DNA of 18,392 nucleotides. Origin: Nitrospina sp. (GTDB taxonomy: Bacteria; Nitrospinota; Nitrospinia; Nitrospinales; Nitrospinaceae). The stretch lies in NCBI GenBank assembly GCA_004357365.1, contig SMVT01000100.1:1-18392 (forward strand), read 5' to 3'. Under the pieces are notes generated by a model, which worked only from the letters and a program-made list of their open reading frames with translations, ran no database searches and was not told where the DNA came from. Below are positions 12,212 through 18,392 of the stretch, piece after piece. A program made the translations under genes and the position numbers. Each line of letters starts with the position of its first letter. The first letter of the stretch is position 1.

Positions 12212-14491
12212 TCAAAAACTCTGCAACATTAATTGGTCCGCCTCACGGATCTTCTCCCGGAGCGTGTCGAGATCGGGAATTTCTCCGGACGGGTCTTCCA
12301 GCTTCTTCAGCGTCAACGCCAGGCTGGACTTCCAGGCTTTACGCGCTTCAGTCACGTTGTTCATGGAAAAATACACATCTCCCAGGTGATCGTAGAGCAC
12401 CGGATCGGGCTGGGCATACACCATGGCTTTTTTGATATGTTCCAGCGCCTGCTCGAATTCGCCTTTTTTGTGATAGATCCATCCCAGGCTGTCCAGGAAA
12501 TAACCGTTGCGCGGCTGAATGGTGAGGGCCTGCTCCAGATGCCCCAACGCCTTGTCGAGCTCCACGCCCTGGGTGGCATAAATATAGCCGATGAAGTTGT
12601 GCGCGTTGGAGTGATGCGGATTGATCTCCAGGGTCTGCTTCATGCTGACGATGGCCTGGTCGTAGTGCCCCAGCCGTTCGAGCAGTGCGCCCTGCTCGAA
12701 GTAATAGGTGTCTTTCTTGCTGTTGAGGTCGATCGCTTGGTTGATATTGCGATAGGCGTCGTCGTATTCATTGAGCGACATGTGGGCCAGAGACAGGGCA
12801 TGATACAAGCGGTCGTTCTCCGGCTCCATGGCCACGGCGCGGCTCAGAAGCTCGATGGATTTGCGCATCTCCTTATTGAGTCCGTACAGCCGCGCCAGGT
12901 TCAGCAGGATATCCACCGACTCCTCACCGACGCCGGCGTTCCGGTAGGCTTCCACTTCGGTGATGGCTTTGTCCATGCGGCCCAACAGTTCATAAATCTT
13001 GGCGATCACGAGGCGCAGTCCCTTGTCTTCCTCATTGGCGAGTGCGAGACGGAACTCGTCGACCGCTTCCAGATATACGGCCTGCTCATAAAAAATGGTT
13101 CCGATCTGGGTATGGATATTGGCTTCGTCCGGTTCGAAGGGAGGCACTTCCGCCATTTCGACATTATCGGCCAACCCGGCGGTCGTGACGACATCGATGC
13201 GCTTTAAATGCTCCCTGATTTTTTTATCGCCGGGTTTCAGTTTCAAAATGATTTTGTACTGCTCCATCGCTTCCGGAAACTTCTTCTGCAGTTCCAGTAC
13301 GCGGGCCAGGTTTTCCCGGGCTTCGATGAAACTGGGGCGCAGGGTCAGCGATTTTCTGAATTTTTCCTCGGCGCTTTCCACCTCGCCGGTGCGTGCCAGG
13401 GCGGACCCCAAGTAATGATGCCCCAGCGGATTGGCCGGGTCCACCACGGTGGCCTGAAGGAACAGTTTCCGGGCATCTTCGTATTGCTTCAAGGCCTTCA
13501 TATTGTAACCGGCCAGCAAATAGGCGCGGGCGTTGTCGGGCTCCACTTCCATGACTTTATTATAATGATCCATCGCTTTCCGGTACTTGTTCTGACTGGA
13601 TAGGATATCCCCCAGGATCATGTGGACCCGCACATTGTTCGGAAAGCGGTCGATCGCCTCTTGACCGGCTTCCAGCGCCAGTTCGAACTGGCCGGTGCGC
13701 AGGTACAGGCTGATCAGGTGGGTGTGCAGGTCCTCACGGTCCGGGTCGAACAGAACCACCAGGGCATACTGCCGGACAGCTTCGTCGAAATCCCCTTCCC
13801 GCTCATATTTGTTCGCTTTCAAATAATGAAAATACGCGCGCGGGTCCCGATAATTGCGGTCGGGATGTTTTTCCTTAAGCATATGGATCTGCCGGACGGC
13901 AAACGAGGAATTTTTCGTAACCGGGGGCGCTTTCCTGACCGTCTTGGGATGGGCGGCGGTTTGCAGCGTCGCGCAATTGGCCAACATCCCGGCACAGGCC
14001 AGCACCAGGGCGACGAATCGCAGTTTCGCGTTCAGGCGGGAAAGACGCTCCCGCAAATCGGGATCTGATATCGGTTTCACATGTTCCTCGCGGGCGATGG
14101 CATTCGGGTCCATAGGTCGTGTGGGATGACGGCCCGGGGACGCCGGGTCGGTTACGGGTTTGCCGGGCTTACCGGGAAGGGTTTCCACCTGTTTAAGTAT
14201 TATCGCCGTAAAGCCTTTGGATTTAAATATTTTATTCCATTTCCCCAGGATTTTCCGCTCGTAGGTACGCATCACGGCAACCCACTCCGCGCCTATAACT
14301 TCCACAAATAGAGTGTCTTTTGCGATTTTGACGACCCGCGACCGGGCTCCGATTTCCCTGCCGGCCGCCAGAGTCCAGTGCAGGTTGATCCGGTTCAAAT
14401 CCGAATCGGGTGTCTCGGGCAACGATTGGACCGCTTGGGCCAACACGTCGTCGATCGAACTCCAGCCGAAGGATGTTTTCTGTTTTGCCAA
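12212..14491 (-). CDS. DUF721 (DciA-like) domain fused to TPR-repeat lipoprotein
   Basis: One uninterrupted frame of 759 codons joins two unlike parts. Residues about 12-100 resemble DUF721/DciA, the replicative-helicase loader family (INLHWTLAAGREIGARSR, then TLFVEVIGAEWVAVMRTYER and ILGKWNKIF). After a Pro/Gly-rich linker (104-137) comes a basic segment and a hydrophobic stretch ending in a lipobox-like LANC (Cys173). Residues about 218-740 are tandem TPR units, roughly fourteen (e.g. AYLLAGYNMKALKQYEDARK, AHNFIGYIYATQGVELDKAL). The start is TTG at 14491; no in-frame ATG or GTG lies upstream before a stop. A GTG at 14080 (codon 138), with GAGGA four bases before it, could start a separate lipoprotein of about 622 residues. 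The TPR part could serve in outer-membrane or cell-envelope assembly. The LolB-like gene follows after 24 bases. Confidence 0.85.
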   Translation of the reverse strand: MAKQKTSFGWSSIDDVLAQAVQSLPETPDSDLNRINLHWTLAAGREIGARSRVVKIAKDTLFVEVIGAEWVAVMRTYERKILGKWNKIFKSKGFTAIILKQVETLPGKPGKPVTDPASPGRHPTRPMDPNAIAREEHVKPISDPDLRERLSRLNAKLRFVALVLACAGMLANCATLQTAAHPKTVRKAPPVTKNSSFAVRQIHMLKEKHPDRNYRDPRAYFHYLKANKYEREGDFDEAVRQYALVVLFDPDREDLHTHLISLYLRTGQFELALEAGQEAIDRFPNNVRVHMILGDILSSQNKYRKAMDHYNKVMEVEPDNARAYLLAGYNMKALKQYEDARKLFLQATVVDPANPLGHHYLGSALARTGEVESAEEKFRKSLTLRPSFIEARENLARVLELQKKFPEAMEQYKIILKLKPGDKKIREHLKRIDVVTTAGLADNVEMAEVPPFEPDEANIHTQIGTIFYEQAVYLEAVDEFRLALANEEDKGLRLVIAKIYELLGRMDKAITEVEAYRNAGVGEESVDILLNLARLYGLNKEMRKSIELLSRAVAMEPENDRLYHALSLAHMSLNEYDDAYRNINQAIDLNSKKDTYYFEQGALLERLGHYDQAIVSMKQTLEINPHHSNAHNFIGYIYATQGVELDKALGHLEQALTIQPRNGYFLDSLGWIYHKKGEFEQALEHIKKAMVYAQPDPVLYDHLGDVYFSMNNVTEARKAWKSSLALTLKKLEDPSGEIPDLDTLREKIREADQLMLQSF
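14078..14088 (-). promoter_or_regulatory. Possible internal ribosome site and GTG start for the TPR lipoprotein
   Basis: On the minus strand, GAGGAACATGTG places a Shine-Dalgarno-like GAGGA four bases before an in-frame GTG at 14080. This lies 35 codons before the lipobox Cys, and the resulting N-terminus (MKPISDPDLRERLSRLNAKL followed by a hydrophobic stretch) could act as a lipoprotein signal. This is an inference. Confidence 0.35.
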
Positions 14492-14766
14492 ATGGGTGAC
14501 CCCGCTTGAATAACATTGTGTGTTAATACAACCATTTTAGAAAGAATCCTTTCTTTTTCCTAGTCTAAATTTCGCACTGGGACGCCCGGCTTTGATTAAA
14601 CGGTTGTTTCTAGATTTATATCTGCAATTCCCCGGACGCCGATATTACAATGGCAGAGACAGATGTTGTGAAGCGGGAGTATATCAATCCAGACGCTTTG
14701 ATAAGCATTTCCAGTTAAATCAAGTGTTTAGACCAATTCAGGGATGATAAAAAAAACCTCCGGCTT
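14492..14766. other. Divergent intergenic region between the TPR gene and the glycosyltransferase
   Basis: A 275-base AT-rich region presumably holding divergent promoters. It contains a small inverted repeat (AGAAAG-AATC-CTTTCT, about 14540-14555). A loosely promoter-like plus-strand pair is TTGATT, 17 bases, TTTATA (about 14592-14620). No coding frame or RNA gene is convincing. Confidence 0.35.
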
Positions 14767-16296
14767 ATGCGACCCAGAATCCTCCTGATCCTTCTCGGCC
14801 TTCTCAGCCTGACGCTGTACCTGGCGCTGTGGCACATCTCTTATGAGTTCAACTGGGGACAGGGCTACCGCGACCGGCCGATCCTACTGTACCTGGCGAT
14901 CTATTTCAGCCTGTTCGCCGCCTACGCGGGGGCAGTGTGGATCATCTGGAAACACTCGGGAGACGCCCGCCTGTTCTGGACGCTGGTCGCGCTCGGCCTG
15001 CTGTTCCGCGCCGCCATCCTGCCCGCGCAACAGATTCAGGAAGACGACGTGTACCGCTACCTGTGGGACGGCAAGGTGTTCGCCCACAGCGTCAATCCCT
15101 ATAAATTCTCGCCGATGGAGGTGACCCGCCTCAAGGAATTTCTCATCCAGGACCCGGAAGGGTTCGAGCGCCGGTACGACCCGCAAAGTATCGCCGAGCT
15201 GTCCCGGCTCTACGATCTGAAATGGGAAAGTCCGGAAAGCCTGGTCTATCAGGAACGCATCAACCATCCCCAGGTGGCGACGCTTTATCCGCCGCTGGCG
15301 CAATTCGTGTTCCGGCTGGCGCACCATATCCGGCCCGACAGCATTATCACCCTGCGCCTGTTGTTTCTGGCGTTCGATGGGATGGCGCTGATGTTCATCG
15401 TGTGGACGCTGGCGGCGCTGAATATCAACCGCCTCTGGGCGATGGTGTATTTCTGGTGTCCATTGATCATCAAAGAGACGTTCAACTCGACGCACCTCGA
15501 TATCATCGGCATCGCCATGCTGTGCGGCATGCTGTTCTTTGTGGTGAAACAGCGGTTCTTTGCGGCGAACGCGTTGCTGGCGCTCAGCGTGGTGGGCAAA
15601 CTGTACCCCGCCATTCTTTTGCCCTTACTGATAAAACAACAGTGGCAGAAAACCGATTCCAGCATTCAAAATCCCTGGCTGCGGTGCGGGCTGAGCGTTT
15701 TGTTATTCGGCGGTATGGTTTACCTGTTTTACCTGCCGTTTATCGAGATCGGCGCGCAAAACTTTTCCGGCCTGCAGGAATTCGCCACGCGCTGGCAACA
15801 GAACGACAGCCTCTTCGCGCTTCTGGTAGGGTTCTTCGGATGGTTTGTGGAGTCGGCGGGACCCGTCACCCTCTCCTACGACCTGCCGTCATTATTCGCC
15901 AAGATCACCGTAGCGCTACTGCTCGGCGCGGCGATGCTGTATCTGCTGTTCTGGCGAAAGCAAGACCATCAACCGGAGCCGCGCGCGGTACTGGAACCGT
16001 TCTTTATTATTATGGCGCTGGTGTTCCTGCTGAGCCCGGTGCAGAATCCGTGGTACCTGTGCTGGCTGGTACCCTTCCTGTGCATCTTCCCTTGGCGCGC
16101 GGGGATTTTATTGACCGGACTGGTCGGCCTGTACTACCTCGACTTCTATTTCGACTACCAGGACATCCCACACTACTCCGCCTGGATTCCGTGGTTCGAA
16201 TACACCCCTTTTTATCTACTAATGGGCTGGGAAATTCAAAAATTAAAACTCCACAAACGCCAGGATGAGGATGGCGACGAACAGCATGATGGGTAA
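14767..16296 (+). CDS. Polytopic GT-C glycosyltransferase (GT87/mannosyltransferase-like)
   Basis: A 509-residue integral membrane protein with about ten to twelve hydrophobic segments, beginning with a membrane segment at residues 5-22. The motif EDDVYRYLWDGKVFAHSVNP (92-111) is the usual signature of GT-C enzymes of the GT87/PIG-M-like type, in which the acidic residues of the first external loop bind the lipid-phosphate sugar donor. NPWYLCWLVPF late in the protein is also typical. Such enzymes transfer a sugar from a polyprenyl-phosphate donor to a lipid or glycan outside the membrane; donor and acceptor are unknown here. There is no good ribosome site before the ATG. The last 18 codons, strongly charged, overlap the 3' end of the converging membrane-protein gene. 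Confidence 0.85.
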   Translation: MRPRILLILLGLLSLTLYLALWHISYEFNWGQGYRDRPILLYLAIYFSLFAAYAGAVWIIWKHSGDARLFWTLVALGLLFRAAILPAQQIQEDDVYRYLWDGKVFAHSVNPYKFSPMEVTRLKEFLIQDPEGFERRYDPQSIAELSRLYDLKWESPESLVYQERINHPQVATLYPPLAQFVFRLAHHIRPDSIITLRLLFLAFDGMALMFIVWTLAALNINRLWAMVYFWCPLIIKETFNSTHLDIIGIAMLCGMLFFVVKQRFFAANALLALSVVGKLYPAILLPLLIKQQWQKTDSSIQNPWLRCGLSVLLFGGMVYLFYLPFIEIGAQNFSGLQEFATRWQQNDSLFALLVGFFGWFVESAGPVTLSYDLPSLFAKITVALLLGAAMLYLLFWRKQDHQPEPRAVLEPFFIIMALVFLLSPVQNPWYLCWLVPFLCIFPWRAGILLTGLVGLYYLDFYFDYQDIPHYSAWIPWFEYTPFYLLMGWEIQKLKLHKRQDEDGDEQHDG

Positions 16297-16860
16297 TCCC
16301 AGCCAGAGGAGTTTGGTGAACACCGGATTCGGGTTGGGCGCGGGCCAGCCGTCCTGCATGAACGCGAAATGCAGACCGCGGCCGGCGGTCCAGTCTAGGT
16401 TCCAGAACATTCCCGCCAGCAGATACAAAATAGACGACAGATACAGGTTGGCCTGCCAGGTGGGGGGATAAATTCCGTCGCGCCAGACAAGGTAGAGATC
16501 ATACGACCAGCTGGCGGAGAACAGCCAGAGACAGGCCGCGATATAGGCTTCCCCCCACCCCGCTTGTCGGCGCAATGCGCGATATAAAATCCCCACCGCC
16601 CACGGCGCAGTCAGATAGGTGAGCACCGACATGAACAGGGCGTCGACGGTGTCCCAGGTGGGATCGCCGGTGTACGGGGCGATCACCGTCATGCCGGTCG
16701 CGGCGATGACGAACGTGATGACTTTCCATGGCGTGGTCAGAAACTTAAAATAACCGGGGCAGGTGGGCAGAATGGTTTTGCGTTTTAGTACGAAGACGAC
16801 CACCCCCGCCACCAGCGCCAGTCCCCATCCCGCCATATAAATTTTAAATCCCGTTTCCAT
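16243..16860 (-). CDS. Hypothetical six-helix membrane protein
   Basis: A protein of 205 residues that I do not recognise. Hydrophobic segments lie at about 8-25, 46-63, 72-93, 104-126, 138-156 and 184-204; Trp and Tyr are frequent near the membrane borders. A non-polar C-terminus ends in LILAFVEF. The start at 16860 has no clear ribosome site. The gene converges with the glycosyltransferase and overlaps it by 54 bases. A degenerate second copy of its last codons lies at 17700-17748, and a relic of the sigma-54 regulator 3' end lies just upstream, so this gene was part of a duplicated regulator/membrane-protein unit. The conserved ending in both copies, including the stop position, supports this frame as a real gene. 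Confidence 0.75.
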   Translation of the reverse strand: METGFKIYMAGWGLALVAGVVVFVLKRKTILPTCPGYFKFLTTPWKVITFVIAATGMTVIAPYTGDPTWDTVDALFMSVLTYLTAPWAVGILYRALRRQAGWGEAYIAACLWLFSASWSYDLYLVWRDGIYPPTWQANLYLSSILYLLAGMFWNLDWTAGRGLHFAFMQDGWPAPNPNPVFTKLLWLGLPIMLFVAILILAFVEF

Positions 16861-16903
16861 ATTCAGCGCCGGATCGAACCCATTCGTGGAAGAATGATAC
16901 TGA

Positions 16904-17018
16904 GGGAAAAACGTCTGTGCTAATACGGTTTTTTGAGGGCCCGTTTTTTGACCTTCGAGTGCCGGGTGGTCGGCTTCATTTCCAGTGTTTCCGCCGCGCC
17001 GCCGGCACCGTTGATTTT
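16904..17018. repeat. Direct repeat, left copy (relic of regulator 3' end)
   Basis: This 115-bp segment aligns without gaps with 17760-17874 (offset 856). The central 94 bp (16925-17018) differ at only 5 positions; the outer 20 bp are more diverged. It holds the last codons of a sigma-54-regulator reading frame plus the following spacer, and abuts the mazF stop codon. Confidence 0.92.
16920..17018 (-). pseudogene. Relic of a sigma-54 regulator C-terminus (HTH)
   Basis: The minus strand reads INGAGGAAETLEMKPTTRHS and then KVKKRALKKPY before a TAG stop. This is the Fis-type helix-turn-helix end of the regulator at 17776-18392 with a few substitutions (Thr to Asn, Leu to Arg, Ile to Val, Leu to Arg, Asp to Tyr). 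Nothing of the rest of that gene is present; upstream is mazF. No start codon of its own is visible, so it is a remnant, not a gene. Confidence 0.88.
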
Positions 17019-17370
17019 ATCCTGTCTCTCTAAAAAGTAATATTTCCAGTTTTTCGAGGACTTCAGTGAGGATTTTTGGAGAGGCTTTGGATTTCAATTT
17101 GGCGTGGCGGACCCGCCAGTCGAGGCTCTTGACCTGATCGGCCAGCACGCACCCGCCGCCCAGTTTTTTGGACAGCTCCACCGCAAACGGATAGTTCTTC
17201 ACTTTGGAGGTGATGGGACAGCAGATCGCCAAGCCGGATTTTTCGTTGTAAATTTTCGGTGAAAGCACCATAGCGGGTCGGTGCCCTGCCTGTTCGTGTC
17301 CGGCCTGGGGGGTGAAGTCCACCCAGATAATATGCCCCCGGTCCGGCACATACTTTTTGCGGGCTACCAT
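17017..17370 (-). CDS. mazF: MazF-family endoribonuclease toxin
   Basis: MazF cleaves mRNA at short sequence motifs when released from its antitoxin. The 117 residues follow E. coli MazF closely: YVPDRGHIIWVDFTP, then EQAGHRPAMVLSPKIYN with Arg31, CPITSKVKNYPFAVEL with Thr54 (Arg31 and Thr54 align with the catalytic Arg29 and Thr52 of E. coli) and LADQVKSLDWRVR (77-89). A usual Asp in the first motif (GDxxW) is His13 here. The ATG at 17370 overlaps the end of mazE by seven bases, typical of these operons. The TAA stop lies exactly at the junction with the left direct repeat, so the DNA 3' of the toxin is duplicated regulator sequence. The toxin looks intact. Confidence 0.96.
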   Translation of the reverse strand: MVARKKYVPDRGHIIWVDFTPQAGHEQAGHRPAMVLSPKIYNEKSGLAICCPITSKVKNYPFAVELSKKLGGGCVLADQVKSLDWRVRHAKLKSKASPKILTEVLEKLEILLFRETG

Positions 17371-17600
17371 ACCTCGCGTCCCGCAGGGGTGCCGAAGCCC
17401 GTTTCCTCATAAGAGTTTTCCGGGGTGATGCGGTCCACCAGCGCTTTCAGGGAGGTTTTGCCCGCCGGTTGGATCACCAGCTTGCCCTTCTCCAAGGTCA
17501 TTTTGACCTTGGAGCCTTTTTTCAAGCCAATTTCTTCTGCAAAGGCTTTTGGAATTCTCAACCCGAGACTGTTGCCCCAAGGGTTCACCATCGCATCCAT
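17364..17600 (-). CDS. mazE: MazE-family antitoxin
   Basis: MazE neutralises MazF and represses the operon through an N-terminal AbrB-type DNA-binding domain. The 78 residues show NPWGNSLGLRIPKAFAEEIG (6-25), GSKVKMTLEKGKLVIQP (29-45) and a C-terminal toxin-binding tail, ITPENSYEETGFGTPAGREV (58-77), that resembles the E. coli MazE tail including the final EVW. A ribosome site, GGAG, lies seven bases before the ATG at 17600; a second ATG three codons on is possible. The gene overlaps mazF by seven bases. Its promoter and an inverted-repeat operator are visible upstream. Confidence 0.96.
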   Translation of the reverse strand: MDAMVNPWGNSLGLRIPKAFAEEIGLKKGSKVKMTLEKGKLVIQPAGKTSLKALVDRITPENSYEETGFGTPAGREVW

Positions 17601-17626
17601 TTCTCATCTCCACAGGTTGGTGCAGT

Positions 17627-17645
17627 GTATATACAATATATATAC
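17627..17645. promoter_or_regulatory. Probable MazE operator palindrome
   Basis: A perfect 7-bp inverted repeat, GTATATA and TATATAC, with a 5-base spacer covers the mazEF -10 box. Its place and symmetry fit autoregulation by the MazE-MazF complex, as known for this family. Confidence 0.65.
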
Positions 17646-17662
17646 CTTGAGATTTTTGTCAA
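17635..17662 (-). promoter_or_regulatory. mazEF promoter
   Basis: On the minus strand a perfect -35, TTGACA (17657-17662), is followed after 16 bases by TATATT (17635-17640), which is 35 bases before the mazE start. Confidence 0.75.
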
Positions 17663-17699
17663 GAGAAATTCTTCCAGCCTTAAGGTTTCGGCCTGTGAT

Positions 17700-17748
17700 T
17701 CAGAATTCCACGCACGCCAGGATGAGGAGGGCGGTGAAGAGTATAAAG
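17700..17748 (-). pseudogene. Relic of the membrane-protein gene 3' end
   Basis: The minus strand reads FILFTALLILACVEF and stop, aligning with the end of the membrane protein at 16243 (PIMLFVAILILAFVEF and stop). At DNA level 37 of 49 bases match without gaps (16243-16291 against 17700-17748), with a 15-base identical core. The rest of the gene is absent here. The fragment lies between the true regulator stop and the mazEF promoter. Confidence 0.75.
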
Positions 17749-17759
17749 GTTTGCGCTAC

Positions 17760-17874
17760 GGAGAAAACATCCTTGTTAATCCGGTTTTTTGAGGGCCAGT
17801 TTTTTGATCTTCGAGTGCAGGGTGGTCGGCTTCATTTCCAGTGTTTCCGCCGCGCCGCCGGCACCGGTGATTTT
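17760..17874. repeat. Direct repeat, right copy (within regulator 3' end)
   Basis: This is the copy of the 115-bp repeat that belongs to the intact regulator gene end (codons up to the stop at 17776, plus 16 bases of spacer). Its partner is at 16904-17018; the 741 bases between the copies carry mazEF and the membrane-gene relic. Confidence 0.92.
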
Positions 17875-18392
17875 CCAGCCGCATTGATGCAAGGCCTTCA
17901 ATATATTCTCCCGGTCCCGCAGTTTCATTTCCTGTTCAGTCAGGATGGGATTGTCATTGTTGGGCTTGGGCTGGGCCGCCTCTTTCCCGCGTCTTCCGTT
18001 ACCCTGTTTTCCCTGGGTCAGGTTGAACGCAAGTTTGCCGGACCGTGAGGTGATGACAGCGCGCTCGATCACATTTTGCAATTCCCGGATATTGCCCGGC
18101 CAGTCGTAGCCTTGAAGCTCAAGCATATTGGCCTTTGTGAACTGGGGAAGCAGGAGGTTTAATTTCTGCGCCGCCAGTTTGAGAAACCGGGAGGCCAGGC
18201 TGGGGATATCTTCGGTTCGATGGCGCAGGGGCGGCACCTCTATCGGAAACACGTTCAGACGGTAAAACAGGTCTTCCCGAAAACGTTTCGCCAGCACCTC
18301 CTCTTTCAAATTGCGGTTGGTGGCGGCAATGATACGCACATCCACCCGGCGGGTTTTTTCATCGCCGATGCGTTCATAAGTGCCCTCCTGCA
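17776..18392 (-). CDS. Sigma-54-dependent transcriptional regulator, C-terminal part (start beyond window)
   Basis: The C-terminal 205 codons of an NtrC-family activator. The frame is open to the window edge and begins LQEGTYERIGDEKTRRVDVR, then IIAATNRNLKEEVLAKRFRE, typical of the second half of the sigma-54 AAA+ ATPase domain (sensor I). It continues DLFYRLNVFPIEVPPLRHR and GYDWPGNIRELQNVIERAV (sensor II region with the WPGNxREL motif). After a Gly/Lys-rich linker the Fis-type HTH follows: ILKALHQCGWKITGAGGAAE, then TLEMKPTTLHSKIKKLAL. The HTH resembles that of FhlA-like regulators. The ATPase front half and any sensory domain lie outside, so the signal it answers is unknown. Its last codons are duplicated at 16920-17018. 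Confidence 0.95.
   Translation of the reverse strand, partial: QEGTYERIGDEKTRRVDVRIIAATNRNLKEEVLAKRFREDLFYRLNVFPIEVPPLRHRTEDIPSLASRFLKLAAQKLNLLLPQFTKANMLELQGYDWPGNIRELQNVIERAVITSRSGKLAFNLTQGKQGNGRRGKEAAQPKPNNDNPILTEQEMKLRDRENILKALHQCGWKITGAGGAAETLEMKPTTLHSKIKKLALKKPD

Noticed and set aside
12233..13207. 324-codon plus-strand frame opposite the TPR gene
   Set aside because: Antisense of TPR codons; regular hydrophobic spacing comes from the repeats on the other strand.
14232..14516. ATG-started minus-strand frame overlapping the start of the TPR fusion gene
   Set aside because: It is out of frame with the DUF721-like domain and its product shows no recognisable fold; the TTG start at 14491 is preferred.
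15222..16268. 348-codon plus-strand frame within the glycosyltransferase gene
   Set aside because: Frame-shifted shadow; Arg/Pro/Gly-rich and without motifs, while the main frame has the GT-C signature.
16904..17874. Interpretation of the repeats as ends of an insertion sequence or integrative element
   Set aside because: No transposase or integrase, no terminal inverted repeats, and the interval includes a relic of a neighbouring host gene; kept only as an alternative to tandem duplication.

Overview
This 18.4 kb window reads as ordinary chromosome of a Gram-negative (diderm) bacterium of moderately high GC. The diderm reading rests on a LolB-like lipoprotein with a clear lipobox, a second lipobox-bearing TPR protein and AlgH/YqgE. 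Menaquinone made by the futalosine route (mqnA) together with a membrane pyrophosphatase suggests a lineage such as Nitrospinota or Desulfobacterota. That placement is an inference from gene content only; no marker here settles it.

Layout. (1) 1-2755, minus strand: an LRR protein, algH/yqgE, an RluA-type pseudouridine synthase and a dus gene cut by the window edge, closely packed and probably one operon. (2) 2955-4964, plus strand: hisI, the long form of hisG and an unrecognised single-pass coiled-coil membrane protein. (3) 14491 down to 4986, minus strand: a DUF721(DciA-like)-TPR fusion, a LolB-like lipoprotein, ispE, tRNA-Gln(TTG), prs, rplY/ctc, pth and hppA, then a strong intrinsic terminator, then mqnA. 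The order lolB-ispE-prs-pth matches the arrangement known from gammaproteobacteria and supports the LolB call. (4) 14767-16296, plus strand: a polytopic GT-C (GT87-like) glycosyltransferase, converging with and overlapping a six-helix membrane protein on the minus strand. (5) 16904-18392: a mazEF toxin-antitoxin module next to the C-terminal part of a sigma-54-dependent regulator.

The most unusual part is region 5. The mazEF module lies between two about 115-bp direct repeats with about 95% identity over their central 94 bp. The repeated DNA is the 3' end of the sigma-54 regulator gene plus its spacer. One copy is the true gene end; the other is a relic that abuts the toxin stop codon. Between the true regulator end and the mazEF promoter lies a degenerate copy of the last codons of the neighbouring membrane-protein gene. 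The locus therefore records a tandem duplication of a regulator/membrane-protein unit that was interrupted, or replaced, by a toxin-antitoxin module.

The second notable point is the 759-codon frame that joins a cytoplasmic DciA-like domain to a periplasmic TPR lipoprotein, with an embedded lipobox and a possible internal start. There is no CRISPR array, insertion sequence, prophage or complete novel system in the window.
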